Origin: an archaeon SCG-AAA382B04
GTDB taxonomy: Archaea > Halobacteriota > Methanonatronarchaeia > Methanonatronarchaeales > Methanonatronarchaeaceae
Assembly (NCBI GenBank): GCA_003034855.1
Contig: PZKD01000049.1
Location: 23,013-87,012 of the forward strand
Length of the DNA stretch: 64,000 nt
Reading direction: 5' to 3'
Shown piece after piece: positions 1 through 9,370 of the stretch. The notes beneath the pieces were generated by a model. It saw nothing but the letters and a program-made list of their open reading frames with translations, did no database searches and was not told the DNA's origin. A program made the position numbers and the translations under genes. The stretch's first letter is position 1. Each line of letters begins with the position of its first letter.

Positions 1-5
1 TTAAA

Positions 6-872
6 ATGAGCAGTGCAAAAAATGTTGCCCAATGGAAAAAAGATAGAGTTTCACAAATTGCTTCTAAAATTAATGAGAACGAGGTTATAGCGATAGTTGA
101 TATAGAAGGAATTCCTGCAAAACAACTTCAACAAATGAGAAGTGATTTAAGAGGTAATTCAGAACTCTTAGTAAGTAGAAACACATTATTGAAGATTTCT
201 TTAGAACAATCCAATAAAGAAGGAATAGATAAGTTAGAAGATTATGTTGAGGGGCAAGCTGGTTTATTATTAACCAATGATAATCCATTTAGGCTCTACA
301 ATGTATTAGAAGAAAATAAAACAAAGGCTCCAGCTTCAGCGGGAGATATAGCTCCTCAAGATATTGTTATTGAAAAGGGTTCAACTTCACTTAAACCGGG
401 TCCTGTTTTAGGAGATCTCCAAAAAGCGGGTATTCCTGCTGCCATAGATGGTGGAGATGTCGTTATACAAGAAACTGAAGTAGTTAAAGAAGAAGGTGAA
501 GAAATAGATTCATTACTTGCAAATATGCTTAAAAAACTTGATATTAAGCCAATTGAAGTAGGTCTTAGGTTAAAAGCAGTATTGGAAGAAACTACCTTAT
601 TCGAACCCGATGACTTAAAAATCGATACAGAAGAGTATGTTTCAAATATTCAGAAAGCATTTTCCGATGCATTCAGCTTAAGTGTAGAAGCCACTTATCC
701 AACAAAAGAAAACATTACAACCATATTGAAGAATGCAAGCATAGATTCTGTTAGCTTAGGCGAGCAAGCAAATGTATATGAACCTGAGATAGTGAAAAAA
801 TTAATCGCAATGTCAGATAAACAAGCTAATTCCCTTTCTTCAAATTTAGATGATTTTGAAGCAAAAACCTAA
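6..872 (+). CDS. rpl10: Large ribosomal subunit protein uL10 (stalk protein P0)
   Basis: Base of the ribosomal stalk: binds 23S rRNA and anchors L12 dimers that recruit translation GTPases. The 288 residues show the N-terminal rRNA-binding domain (about 1-105), the archaeal/eukaryotic insertion domain (about 106-180, with GSTSLKPGP and GIPAAIDGG) and C-terminal helices around YPTKEN that would form the L12-binding spine. It ends in DDFEAKT without the long acidic tail and GLGALF-type motif usual at the end of archaeal P0. L12 follows 19 bases downstream, as in the usual L1-L10-L12 operon. The ATG lies only five bases inside the window, so its own RBS is not visible. Confidence 0.95.
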   Translation: MSSAKNVAQWKKDRVSQIASKINENEVIAIVDIEGIPAKQLQQMRSDLRGNSELLVSRNTLLKISLEQSNKEGIDKLEDYVEGQAGLLLTNDNPFRLYNVLEENKTKAPASAGDIAPQDIVIEKGSTSLKPGPVLGDLQKAGIPAAIDGGDVVIQETEVVKEEGEEIDSLLANMLKKLDIKPIEVGLRLKAVLEETTLFEPDDLKIDTEEYVSNIQKAFSDAFSLSVEATYPTKENITTILKNASIDSVSLGEQANVYEPEIVKKLIAMSDKQANSLSSNLDDFEAKT

Positions 873-891
873 TAATTGGAGGTGTTAGATT

Positions 892-1218
892 ATGGAATAT
901 ATATATGCAGCTATGTTACTTCACTCTGCCGATAAAGAGGTAACAGAAAATTCGGTAACAGACGTATTAGATTCAGCAGACGTTGATGTTGAACAATCAA
1001 GAGTAAAAGCACTAGTAGCAGCTCTAGAAGATGTTGATATTGAAGAAGCTATAGAAAGTGCTCAGATGGCGCCAGCAGCTCCAGCAACTGAAACAGAAGT
1101 ATCAGAAGAAGCTAGTGAAGAAACAGAAGAAGAAGCAGGAGAAGAAGAGGAAGAAGAAGAGGAAGAAGAAGCTGAAGAAGCAGCTGCCGAAGGTTTAGGA
1201 GCTCTATTTGACGAGTAA
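892..1218 (+). CDS. rpl12: Large ribosomal subunit protein P1/L12 (archaeal stalk)
   Basis: Acidic stalk protein that dimerises through its N-terminal helices (about 1-60, starting [10 protein letters not shown]), binds uL10 and contacts elongation factors with its C-terminal tip. It has an Ala-rich hinge, a long Glu tract (about 75-100) and the typical end GLGALFDE. At 108 residues it has the normal archaeal length. A strong SD, GGAGGTG at 878-884, precedes the ATG by 7 bases. Co-transcribed with rpl10; a T-rich stretch downstream looks like the end of the operon. Confidence 0.97.
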   Translation: MEYIYAAMLLHSADKEVTENSVTDVLDSADVDVEQSRVKALVAALEDVDIEEAIESAQMAPAAPATETEVSEEASEETEEEAGEEEEEEEEEEAEEAAAEGLGALFDE

Positions 1219-1272
1219 AAGCCTAAATCACTCTCCTCTCTTTTCAATTATTCTTATTTAAAATATCACTTA

Positions 1273-1297
1273 TTTTGTTTTTTACTATTGTTTTTTT
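1273..1297 (+). terminator. T-tract terminator after the rpl10-rpl12 operon
   Basis: Two runs of T (TTTTGTTTTTT and TTTTTTT) lie 55-80 bases after the rpl12 stop, in an otherwise gene-free gap. Archaeal RNA polymerase terminates at oligo-T on the non-template strand without needing a hairpin, and no hairpin is evident here. The next gene starts 35 bases further on. Confidence 0.5.
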
Positions 1298-1332
1298 AGG
1301 AAGGCAAACTAAATTTTTATTGTGGATCAGTT

Positions 1333-2199
1333 ATGCCTTCAAAAATAGATGATGAGAGGATAATCAAAAAAATTAAACCACATCCCTTTTCTTTTGGGAA
1401 ACTTTATCTCATATTTATTTACATATCAGCTATTGGTGTTTTTCATATACTTTTTAAAGAAAATCTTGTTTCATTTTTCCAAGGATTACCCTTGGTATCT
1501 GTTTTTTCTTCACAAATACCCTTAGTGACATGGTGGCTTTTGTTGATTATTCCTGGGGTGGTTGTTGCTTTATTGAGAATAAGTTGGAAATGGTTATTAC
1601 TCTTCGTAGGAATAGCGGCTTCATTAACCGGTTTTAGGTTTTATCTAGGAGTAGATTTTGGGGGAATGAATCTTGCTCTTATAGGAATTGGTTTAATAGG
1701 GTTAGCGCTCTCTGATGTGTATAGGATATCTCATAAATTTTATATTACTAATTATAGGTTGATTACTGAAATTGGTTTTTTGAAAAATGAAAAGAGAACT
1801 CTTCTTTATAGCAAGATCAATGATTTGGTGTTTCAAAAACCTCCTTTGGGCAAAATATTCAATTTCGGCACAATAATCCCAATAACCGGATCAGGTTTTG
1901 GATTGGGTGAAGACTTTTCTATGGCTGGTGCAGGAGTAGGAGGATCAGCAGAAGAAGGTAAGGCTAGTGTTGGAGGTGGAATTGGTTTTGGAGGAGGAAA
2001 GACTATTCAAAACCCAAGAGCTAGATCACCATATGTTTTATTTGGGGTGACGAATCCACAAGATCTTTATGATGAAATAATCGGATACATGCACTCTATG
2101 GAAGAAGGTCATCATTTACAAAAGATATCTAATGATATAGAGGAATTACTGGCTAAAGGAGAGGATGAATCTGAAATTCAAGGCTCTGAAGATAATTAG
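1333..2199 (+). CDS. PH-domain (bPH2/YdbS-like) membrane protein
   Basis: Predicted integral membrane protein with four hydrophobic segments (about 24-44, 64-86, 87-104, 112-128), followed by a bacterial-type pleckstrin-homology domain (about 130-250). The domain shows the usual pattern of HKFYITNYRLITEIG and RTLLYSKINDL before a strand GTIIPIT. A glycine-rich insertion (about 190-225) interrupts it and the C-terminus is acidic. The specific function is unknown; related domains occur in envelope-stress or membrane-associated proteins. The 3' end overlaps the next gene by 35 bases, implying translational coupling. Confidence 0.7.
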   Translation: MPSKIDDERIIKKIKPHPFSFGKLYLIFIYISAIGVFHILFKENLVSFFQGLPLVSVFSSQIPLVTWWLLLIIPGVVVALLRISWKWLLLFVGIAASLTGFRFYLGVDFGGMNLALIGIGLIGLALSDVYRISHKFYITNYRLITEIGFLKNEKRTLLYSKINDLVFQKPPLGKIFNFGTIIPITGSGFGLGEDFSMAGAGVGGSAEEGKASVGGGIGFGGGKTIQNPRARSPYVLFGVTNPQDLYDEIIGYMHSMEEGHHLQKISNDIEELLAKGEDESEIQGSEDN

Positions 2200-3016
2200 G
2201 CCTCTAAATTGCTTAATGGCTAGTTTAGCTGTTTTTATTGGAATAACTTTGGCGAGTAATTTCTTTTCAATGGACCTATCTTTTTATAACTCAATAATAG
2301 CTTTGTTTGTAGCTTTCTTTATTACTGGAGCAGGTAATACAATTAATGATTACTATGATTACAAAATCGATAGCTATAACGCCCCTAATAGACCAATCCC
2401 TAGTGGAATTATCAAAAGAAAAGAAGCGTTTTTATTGTCTATTACCTTGTTTTTAGTGGGAATATCTTTGTCTTATTTTATTAACTGGTTTTGTTTCTCC
2501 TTAGCTCTATTTAATTCATTGATTTTGTTCTTTTATGCTAGGAACCTGAAAGGTGTTCCCTTATCAGGAAATGTGTCTGTTTCTTACCTTGTTGGTTCAA
2601 CATTTTTGTTTGGAGCTCTTGTGGTAAGTGAAGTAAAGGTTACATTGGTTTTGTTTTTATTAGCCACACTTTCGACATTGGGTAGAGAAATTGCTAAGGA
2701 TCTAGAAGATGTCGAGGGAGATAAAGAAAAAGTAAAGACTATTGCAACTGAGTATGGAGAGAAAATTTCAGCAAATATAGCTTCTTTTTCTACCTTACTA
2801 GCAGTTTTATTAAGCCCTATTCCTTTTATATTAGGTTATTTAGGCATAATTTATTTATTAATTGTTTTAGTAGCGGATTCGTTATTTATTTTCGGAATTA
2901 AGGAGTTACTGATAAATAAAAATCAAGAATCAGCTCATTATTTCCAAAAAATATCTAAGTATGCTATGTTGATTTCTCTTGTTTCTTTTCTAGTAGGTAG
3001 TTTTGGCTTCACCTGA
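2165..3016 (+). CDS. Digeranylgeranylglyceryl phosphate synthase (UbiA family)
   Basis: UbiA-family prenyltransferase that adds the second geranylgeranyl chain to geranylgeranylglyceryl phosphate, the step producing the core ether lipid of archaea. It has eight or nine hydrophobic segments and both Asp-rich motifs: NDYYDYKID followed by NAPNRPIPSG (about 59-80), and GREIAKDLEDVEGDK (about 172-187). At 283 residues it is of family length. The ATG sits within the end of the upstream PH gene after GGAGAGG, so the two are translationally coupled. Confidence 0.9.
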   Translation: MNLKFKALKIIRPLNCLMASLAVFIGITLASNFFSMDLSFYNSIIALFVAFFITGAGNTINDYYDYKIDSYNAPNRPIPSGIIKRKEAFLLSITLFLVGISLSYFINWFCFSLALFNSLILFFYARNLKGVPLSGNVSVSYLVGSTFLFGALVVSEVKVTLVLFLLATLSTLGREIAKDLEDVEGDKEKVKTIATEYGEKISANIASFSTLLAVLLSPIPFILGYLGIIYLLIVLVADSLFIFGIKELLINKNQESAHYFQKISKYAMLISLVSFLVGSFGFT

Positions 3017-3074
3017 TACACAAGGTTAATTACTAAAAAATATTTATTATTACCTGCTTTTTTGGAGGATCAAA

Positions 3075-4157
3075 ATGACGACAATTAGTATTATTAAAGC
3101 AGATGTTGGAAGTTTGCCAGGACATGTAAGTGCCCCTAATCATCTAATTAATGAGGTCGAAAAAGTTCTCGAAGAAGGAATGGAAGAATCCACTATAATT
3201 GACTATCATGTGGCTTCATGTGGAGATGACATTGATTTAATAATGTCACATGACAATGGAGAAGGCGAGAGTGAGGTTCATGAACTAGCTTGGGACGCAT
3301 TTCAGCAAGCAACAGATAAAGCTGAAGAATTATCCCTATATGGAGCTGGGCAAGATATTTTATCTGAAGCTTTTTCTGGAAATGTTAAAGGACTAGGACC
3401 GGGTTCAGCAGAAATGGAGTTTGAAGAAAGAGAAAGTGAGCCATTTGTAGCTTTCTTATGTGATAAAACTTCACCTAGTGCATTTAACTATCCTCTATAC
3501 AAAATGTTCGCTGATCCCTCAAACACCGCTGGATTAGTTCTTGACCCAAGTTTACATGAAGGATTTGATTTTGAAGTACTCGATTATTATGAAGGAGAAA
3601 CAGCCAATCTCTCATGTCCAGATGAAATTTATGACTTACTAGCTCTAATAGGAGAAACCTCAAAATACACTATCCAAAAGGTGTTTAAAAAAGATGGATC
3701 TCCTGCAGCAGCAATTTCAACAGAAAAACTCAATCTAATAGCAGGAGAATATGTGGGTAAAGACGACCCAGTGGCAATCGTTAGATGCCAATCCGGATAT
3801 CCCGCTGTAGGAGAAGCACTTGAAGCATTTTCATTCCCACATCTGGTGCCTGGATGGATGAGAGGATCACACAACGGTCCTCTAATGCCTGTTAGCGAAG
3901 AAAATGCTACCCCTTCCCGATTTGATGGACCACCAAGAGTTGTTGCTTTAGGTTTCCAACTAAACGATGGAGAACTCATAGGGCCCAAAGACCTATTTGA
4001 TGATCCCGCCTTTGATAGGACAAGAGAAAAAGCACAAAATGCTGCAGAATACATGAGGCGTCATGGCACATTCCAACCACATCTACTCAGAGAAGACGAC
4101 CTAGAATACACTACTTTACCTGAAGTATTAGAAAAACTCGATGATCGGTTTAGTTAA
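3075..4157 (+). CDS. fbp: Fructose-1,6-bisphosphate aldolase/phosphatase (type V)
   Basis: Bifunctional gluconeogenic enzyme that condenses triose phosphates to FBP and dephosphorylates it to fructose 6-phosphate, making gluconeogenesis effectively one-way. The family start is clear (SIIKADVGSLPGH), and the catalytic segment EYVGKDDP near residues 225-232 carries the Tyr and Schiff-base Lys known in the family (here Y226, K229). DNGEG and HNGPLMPV are further conserved motifs. Its 360 residues are normal. A GGAGG SD 6-8 bases upstream fixes the start. It is a single-domain anabolic enzyme typical of archaea living on C1 compounds or acetate. Confidence 0.96.
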   Translation: MTTISIIKADVGSLPGHVSAPNHLINEVEKVLEEGMEESTIIDYHVASCGDDIDLIMSHDNGEGESEVHELAWDAFQQATDKAEELSLYGAGQDILSEAFSGNVKGLGPGSAEMEFEERESEPFVAFLCDKTSPSAFNYPLYKMFADPSNTAGLVLDPSLHEGFDFEVLDYYEGETANLSCPDEIYDLLALIGETSKYTIQKVFKKDGSPAAAISTEKLNLIAGEYVGKDDPVAIVRCQSGYPAVGEALEAFSFPHLVPGWMRGSHNGPLMPVSEENATPSRFDGPPRVVALGFQLNDGELIGPKDLFDDPAFDRTREKAQNAAEYMRRHGTFQPHLLREDDLEYTTLPEVLEKLDDRFS

Positions 4158-4175
4158 TGAGGTCTCTTTATTTAG

Positions 4176-5204
4176 ATGTTTGAAAGCAACGAATTAGTCA
4201 AGAAAACTAAAGAATTAGTTAAAATCCCTTCCTGGGAAGATGAAAAGGAAGCTAGTAAGTATGTCTGTGACTTAGTTGATGGTGAGATAGACGAAATAGG
4301 AAACGTATTTGCTTCAAAGGGTGAAGGAGAAAAAGAAATAGCTTTCATATCTCACTTAGACACTGTCCCTCCTTCCAATGAGTTAGAGGTCTACACTGAA
4401 AACAGCAGGATCTTTGGCCGCGGCGCTGCAGACATGAAGGGATCTTTAATAGCTATGGCTTTAGCTTTCAATAAAGCAAGTCCAAACCAAAAACTAACAT
4501 TTGCTTCTTTTGTTGGTGAAGAAACCGATGCAAGAGGAGTTAAACATGCGGTAAAAAATGGTTTCAGTCCTGATTATTCAATAATAGGAGAGGGAACTGC
4601 AAACTACTCACAAAAAGATAAATTGGATGTTTGTGTGGCGCATAGAGGTAGAAAAGAGGTTGAAATAGAGACTAAGGGAGTTAGCTCTCATGCCTCACAA
4701 CCCGAATTTGGTGAAAACGCGATTCTCGAAATGTTTGATGTAATAAAGAAGATTCAAAACACAGAACCACCTAAAGAAGAAGTTTTTGGGGAAGAAATGA
4801 AAGCTGGTTCTTGTATAACTCAGATAGAAAGTGAAGGAGCTACCAATGTAGTTCCAGATAAATGCCAAATTACAATGGATGTTAGAACTATCCCTAACAA
4901 AAATTATGACTTAGAGTTTGGTGACAAACACCGCATTGTTACTGATGTTCTTCCTATGAAAACAAAAAATGAAGAATTAATAAAGGCTTTGGAAAGAAGT
5001 GTTGAAAAAGAAACTGGCTATTCCCCAAACAGAATAATCAAGCCTCAAGCCACTGATGCTGGATTCTTGGCGGAAAATGGTTCAGACACAATAATCTTAG
5101 GCCCAAGCGAGCCCACAGAACCGCACTCTAATAATGAATCCGTAAGTATTGACATATTAGAAGACACCTACAATGTCTTCTTGGATTTAGCCAACAATTT
5201 TTAG
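4176..5204 (+). CDS. M20-family metallopeptidase (DapE/ArgE/LysK type)
   Basis: Zinc-dependent amidohydrolase removing an acyl group or carrier from an amino acid. Metal-binding positions are visible: SHLDTVP (about 64), GRGAADMKG (about 87), GEETDARG (about 117) and EPHSNNES near the C-terminus. The lid/dimerisation domain lies at about 150-255. Substrate is not readable from sequence: N-succinyl-diaminopimelate (DapE), acetylornithine (ArgE) or LysW-carried lysine/ornithine (LysK). dapA and dapB are 5 kb away, which makes a DAP role possible but not proven. Converges with hypF with a 4-base overlap. Confidence 0.85.
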   Translation: MFESNELVKKTKELVKIPSWEDEKEASKYVCDLVDGEIDEIGNVFASKGEGEKEIAFISHLDTVPPSNELEVYTENSRIFGRGAADMKGSLIAMALAFNKASPNQKLTFASFVGEETDARGVKHAVKNGFSPDYSIIGEGTANYSQKDKLDVCVAHRGRKEVEIETKGVSSHASQPEFGENAILEMFDVIKKIQNTEPPKEEVFGEEMKAGSCITQIESEGATNVVPDKCQITMDVRTIPNKNYDLEFGDKHRIVTDVLPMKTKNEELIKALERSVEKETGYSPNRIIKPQATDAGFLAENGSDTIILGPSEPTEPHSNNESVSIDILEDTYNVFLDLANNF

Positions 5205-7453
5205 TTGAAATTCACTAATCTTGCACCTGCTGTTACTATTTGGCCAAAAGAAATCCCACCATCACCAAGTGGTAATTTATTATTAATCAATAACTCCAAA
5301 CCATTTTCTCCTAATTTTTTTTCAATCTCCTCAACAATCATGCTATTATTAGCAACTCCTCCACTCACTCCAACTTTTTTTATCTGGTTTTGCTCAGCTG
5401 CCTCAATCGCAATCTCTGATAGTCCCTCAGAAATCTTTTGTTGAGCAGTAGCAGCTATATCTTGCTCTTTCTCTTTCTCTGATAACTCTAAGAGTTTAAT
5501 TATCAAATCCCTTGTATCTAAGAATTTTTTTTCATCTTTTTTGTGGTATTTTAGATCTATATCTAGGGGTTCTCCTTTTCTCGCAACCTTCTCCAACTTC
5601 ATAGCAGGTTCACCTTCATATGTTCTTTTCTGACAAACATCTAATAGTGCTGAAACCGCATCAAGAAATCTACCGGTACTGCTTGTTTGAAACACATTTA
5701 TCGATTCATCGAGTTGTTTTAGTATGTTATCTATTTCTTGCTTTCCATAGGGAAACCTATAATTTTCTAATAGATCTTTTAGTCCATCCATTGGATAAAG
5801 AATACCAGCCAACATCCTCGGTGGATACTTGGTAGCTAAATCCCCTCCAGGCATCTCTTGATAACTCAATCCACCAATTTTTTTACTACTCCCTCTATCT
5901 GAAACTAATACTTCTCCCCCCCAAATCTTCCCATCGGATCCATAACCAACTCCATCCATCCCTATCCCAATTATCTTTTGATCCAAATTTTTTTCTCCAA
6001 GAATAGAAGCCATATGTGCGTGGTGGTGTTGAACCCTGATTGGACCTCCTAGCTCCTCAGCATACTTAGTTGTTTTAAACTGAGGATGTAAATCACACAC
6101 TATGTTTTCAGGTTGCTTAATTCCTGTTATATTAAGTAAATGATCTATTGATTTCTTCAAATACCTAAATGTTTCAGGACCATTTACATCCCCAATGTAT
6201 TGAGAAATATAGCAATTATTTTGACTATATAGCGCTATTGTATTATCTAATTCTCCTCCAAGAGCTAAAATTGGTTCAGAATCAATTTTTAGGGAGACAG
6301 GAGAAGGAGCATACCCTCTTGACCTTCTTAAGAATTTGGTTTTTTCGCCCTGAACTCTAATAACTGAATCATCGCACCGTGAAACTATTTGTCTATTATG
6401 CAGTAAAAAAGAATCAGCAATATCTCTTAATCCACTTTTTATCTTTTGGTTTTCAATGAACATCGGGGTTCCTGGAGGGTTAGCACTCGTCATTATCAAG
6501 GGTTCATCTATATGTTCAAAAAGTAGGTGATGAAGCCCTGAGTAGGGAAGCATAACTCCTATGGTATGTAATCCAGGAGAAATTTCTTTCGCTAAACTAT
6601 AACTTGGTTTTTTCGTTAAAACCACTATCGGTTTCTTTATTGAATTTATTATTTCTTCTTCTTTTTTATTTAGATATGCAAAAGCCCTTACTTCTTCAAT
6701 TGAAGGAGACATTATTGCAAATGGTTGATTTTCTCTACCTAGTCTTTCTCTTAGTTCTTCAACAGGTTTTGATTCCGTTTTACACGCTAAATGAGTTCCA
6801 CCTGTCCCTTTTATCGCAACTATTTGGTTTTGTTCCAAGCGTTCAGCAGCTTCTTTTATTGGATCCTGAGTCTTTTGATTCGGTTCAAGGTAAACTCTAG
6901 GACCACATTTAGGACAAGCTATGGTCTGAGCATGATATCTCCTATCAAGTGGATCCTTGTATTCCTCCTTACATTCTTCACACATCTCAAATTCATTCAT
7001 TGATGTGGTCTCTCGATCATAGGGAAGATTTTTTATAACGGTGAACCGAGGGCCACAATCTACGCATGATGTAGCCCAATAATTGTAAAATCTTGATTCT
7101 TTGTTCCTCATATCATCGAGACATTTCTCACACATAGCTGTATCAGGAGGAATTACTCCTGTTCCTTCCTTTGATCTCGATGATTGCTTTATTTCAAAAC
7201 TTTCAAGATTTTTTTCCTCACTAAAATCAATTGATAATTCTTCTATCTCCGATAAAGGAGGATTATCTTGTTTTAATTTTTCAATAAAAACATCTATCTC
7301 CTTTTTTGGGCCTTCTAATACTATTTGAACTCCTGCACCTCCTAGATTCCTGACCCATCCATTTAGTTCCAATCTCGAAGCGATTCGATATATGAATGGT
7401 CTAAAACCTACTCCTTGAACAATTCCATCAACTACTAGCTCAGCTCTTGTCAT
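5201..7453 (-). CDS. hypF: [NiFe] hydrogenase maturation carbamoyltransferase HypF
   Basis: HypF makes the CN ligands of the [NiFe]-hydrogenase active site from carbamoyl phosphate, passing thiocarbamate to HypE. Domains in order: acylphosphatase-like (VDGIVQGVGFRPF), two zinc fingers (CEKC, CVDC, CEEC, CPKC), a YrdC-like domain starting near IVAIKGTGGTHLACK, and a Kae1-like domain with the metal site HHHAHMAS and GIGMDGVGYG. I place the start at the ATG before TRAELVVDGIVQ (7453), giving 750 residues; the open frame extends 38 codons further, but that extension is unlike the family. No hydrogenase structural genes are in the window. Confidence 0.95.
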   Translation of the reverse strand: MTRAELVVDGIVQGVGFRPFIYRIASRLELNGWVRNLGGAGVQIVLEGPKKEIDVFIEKLKQDNPPLSEIEELSIDFSEEKNLESFEIKQSSRSKEGTGVIPPDTAMCEKCLDDMRNKESRFYNYWATSCVDCGPRFTVIKNLPYDRETTSMNEFEMCEECKEEYKDPLDRRYHAQTIACPKCGPRVYLEPNQKTQDPIKEAAERLEQNQIVAIKGTGGTHLACKTESKPVEELRERLGRENQPFAIMSPSIEEVRAFAYLNKKEEEIINSIKKPIVVLTKKPSYSLAKEISPGLHTIGVMLPYSGLHHLLFEHIDEPLIMTSANPPGTPMFIENQKIKSGLRDIADSFLLHNRQIVSRCDDSVIRVQGEKTKFLRRSRGYAPSPVSLKIDSEPILALGGELDNTIALYSQNNCYISQYIGDVNGPETFRYLKKSIDHLLNITGIKQPENIVCDLHPQFKTTKYAEELGGPIRVQHHHAHMASILGEKNLDQKIIGIGMDGVGYGSDGKIWGGEVLVSDRGSSKKIGGLSYQEMPGGDLATKYPPRMLAGILYPMDGLKDLLENYRFPYGKQEIDNILKQLDESINVFQTSSTGRFLDAVSALLDVCQKRTYEGEPAMKLEKVARKGEPLDIDLKYHKKDEKKFLDTRDLIIKLLELSEKEKEQDIAATAQQKISEGLSEIAIEAAEQNQIKKVGVSGGVANNSMIVEEIEKKLGENGLELLINNKLPLGDGGISFGQIVTAGARLVNFN

Positions 7454-7541
7454 GTAGCATTTTATTATGATGTCCAGAAATGTTAACTTTAATGCGAAAA
7501 GATTAATCAGGTTCCAGAAATATTTATAGATTGGTGTTTTT

Positions 7542-8045
7542 ATGGGTGACCGAACTAAAATTATCAATGATCCAGCTGACTTAGTTCCTTTGATTTATAC
7601 TTTTAATGATGATAAAAATACTGAGATTTTCAGAAAACTAACAGAGGGAGAAATAACTGAGGAGTCGCTCAAAAAAGAATATGGGGAAGATGCTGAAAAG
7701 GTTTTGGAGTTACTCAAATCAATTGGATTAGTTAAATCAGATTGGAGTATGGGGTCGGATGGTCCAGTCAAAGAATACAAATCTTCTTATTCCAAGTTCC
7801 GAGCGAATTTCGAATGTAATCTGGAAGACATCGTAGAAATTCTAAGAATATCCACTTGTGAAGGAACTATTGAAAATGGATTATTAGACAATGGCAAAGA
7901 AGAAGTATTCAAAAAAGCGTGTGAAGAAGAAAAAACTATTTCTGAAATTTCCAAGGAAACCGGTATAAAAGAAGTTTTGGTTAGAGCAGTTGCAAAACGC
8001 TCAACTTCAATTTTCATTAAAGGAAATAAGATTAAAGTTAAATGA
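7542..8045 (+). CDS. Winged-helix (ArsR-like) transcriptional regulator
   Basis: Predicted DNA-binding protein of 167 residues. It shows two helix-rich segments of winged-helix character, at about 25-65 (EIFRKLTEGEITEESLKKEYG) and 120-150 (TISEISKETGIKEVLVRAV). No metal site or ligand domain is recognised. The stop overlaps the start of another HTH protein (ATGA), and the genes that follow are Trm56 and TFE. A TATA-like AAATATTTATA lies at 7518-7528, but its spacing to the ATG is short, so the transcription start is uncertain. The target is unknown. Confidence 0.65.
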   Translation: MGDRTKIINDPADLVPLIYTFNDDKNTEIFRKLTEGEITEESLKKEYGEDAEKVLELLKSIGLVKSDWSMGSDGPVKEYKSSYSKFRANFECNLEDIVEILRISTCEGTIENGLLDNGKEEVFKKACEEEKTISEISKETGIKEVLVRAVAKRSTSIFIKGNKIKVK

Positions 8046-8794
8046 AGAACTCTCTTTTATCAAATAAGTTCTTGATTTTAATCGAAATAGCTAGGGAGCA
8101 ACCAAGAGCTAGGCAAGTAGATATAGCTGAAAAACTAGAGTTAACACCTCAAGCTATTTCTGATCATATAAAAGAACTAAAAGAGAAAGGGTATATAGAA
8201 AAGAGGTCAAGGAAGCTTAAAGTTACAAAAAAAGGTGTTCAATTAATAATTAATTCAATAGATCGACTTGAAGATTTAATAAGTGATGTTAAGACGAATG
8301 TATTAGATGAAGCGCCTTGTAAGGCTATTGCAACTGAAGATGTTTCTGAGAGGGAAAAAGTTAATTTATTTATGAAAAAGGGTGTTTTGAGAGTATCTCA
8401 ATACGATTCAAGTAATCAAGCTGTTGGTTTGGCTACTGAAACAGCTGTTGAAAATGAAGAACTTGAAGTGAAAGATGTTTCAGGAATTATTGACTTAAAA
8501 AAAGGGTCTGCTAAGATCTTGGTCGTCCCACCTCCAGAGAAGGGTGGTTCTTCGTCTATTCGAGACGTAGTTTTAAAAGAACATGACTACGATCAGTTGT
8601 TCACCATAGGTACTGGAGCAATAGCATTTGCCAAGAAAAAAAGTATTGAACCTAATTTCTTATACGCTGAACCCCACTCAACGATTGATACTCTCTTAAA
8701 GGGAATTAATTGTCTTATTATAATTGATAAGGAGAGAGAACAAGAATTGATTGAAAAATTAGAGGAAGAAAACATCAAATATGCTTACCTATGA
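8042..8794 (+). CDS. MarR/Lrp-like HTH regulator with DUF7839-type C-terminal domain
   Basis: The N-terminal winged helix (about 1-70) is clear: QVDIAEKLELTPQAISDHIKELKEKGYIE (in parts) followed by the wing KVTKKG. The C-terminal 170 residues resemble the archaeal DUF7839-type sensor region, with IIDLKKGSAKILVVPPPEKGG. I recall a similar protein in haloarchaea. The stop overlaps the Trm56 start by four bases. A housekeeping regulatory role is inferred only from conserved linkage. Confidence 0.7.
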   Translation: MKNSLLSNKFLILIEIAREQPRARQVDIAEKLELTPQAISDHIKELKEKGYIEKRSRKLKVTKKGVQLIINSIDRLEDLISDVKTNVLDEAPCKAIATEDVSEREKVNLFMKKGVLRVSQYDSSNQAVGLATETAVENEELEVKDVSGIIDLKKGSAKILVVPPPEKGGSSSIRDVVLKEHDYDQLFTIGTGAIAFAKKKSIEPNFLYAEPHSTIDTLLKGINCLIIIDKEREQELIEKLEEENIKYAYL

Positions 8795-9309
8795 AAGAAG
8801 TAAAGGTTCTTAGATTGGGTCATAGACCAAGTAGAGATAAAAGATTAACAACGCATGTTGGTTTAGTTGCTAGAGCTCTTGGTGCTGATGGAATTATTTT
8901 AGACGAAAAAGATCCAAAGATAGAGAAGAGCATTATTGATGTTGCAGGCAGATTTGGTGGAGATTTTAGTTTTGGAGTGGAAGAAAAGTGGCGAAAACTC
9001 ATAAAAAACTGGTCTGGGAAGACCATTCACCTGTCAATGTATGGTCAAAAAATTCAAGAATTAGAGAGCGAATTAAGAAAAATCACAGATAGGTTATTGA
9101 TTATTTTGGGTTCAGAAAAAGTGCCTGGAGAAGTGTATGAGATAGCTGATTACAATGTTGCCGTAACAAATCAGCCTCATTCCGAAGTTGCGGCCCTAGC
9201 TATCTTGCTAGACCGATTGTATGAGGGGAAAAAATTAGAAGAAGAGTTTGATGGGGAATTAAAAATAATTCCAAGTGAAGAAGATAAGATTGTGAAAGAG
9301 AAAGATTGA
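8791..9309 (+). CDS. trm56: tRNA (cytidine(56)-2'-O)-methyltransferase
   Basis: SPOUT-class RNA methyltransferase that 2'-O-methylates C56 in the T-loop of archaeal tRNAs, stabilising the elbow. The family N-terminus VLRLGHRPSRDKRLTTHVGLVARA is complete, and the SAM-binding knot is near LIILGSEKVPGEVYE and ADYNVAVTNQPHSEVAALA. At 172 residues it matches the family. Start ATG overlaps the previous stop; TFE follows after about 60 bases. Confidence 0.93.
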   Translation: MKEVKVLRLGHRPSRDKRLTTHVGLVARALGADGIILDEKDPKIEKSIIDVAGRFGGDFSFGVEEKWRKLIKNWSGKTIHLSMYGQKIQELESELRKITDRLLIILGSEKVPGEVYEIADYNVAVTNQPHSEVAALAILLDRLYEGKKLEEEFDGELKIIPSEEDKIVKEKD

Positions 9310-9370
9310 TTTTGTTTGAATTAAAAAAATAAGGGCTGAATGGAGTGTTCAAATTTGGTTGGTGTGTATT

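Noticed and set aside
1062..1247. Minus-strand serine-rich frame opposite rpl12
   Set aside because: It is the antisense of the Glu/Ala-rich L12 tail (GAA/GAG codons read as Ser) and has no other support.
3629..4054. 141-codon frame antisense to fbp
   Set aside because: Lies entirely inside a clear fbp gene and has no family resemblance.
5201..7567. HypF with the 38-residue N-terminal extension
   Set aside because: The extension is hydrophobic and unlike the family; the ATG at 7453 gives the conserved acylphosphatase start.
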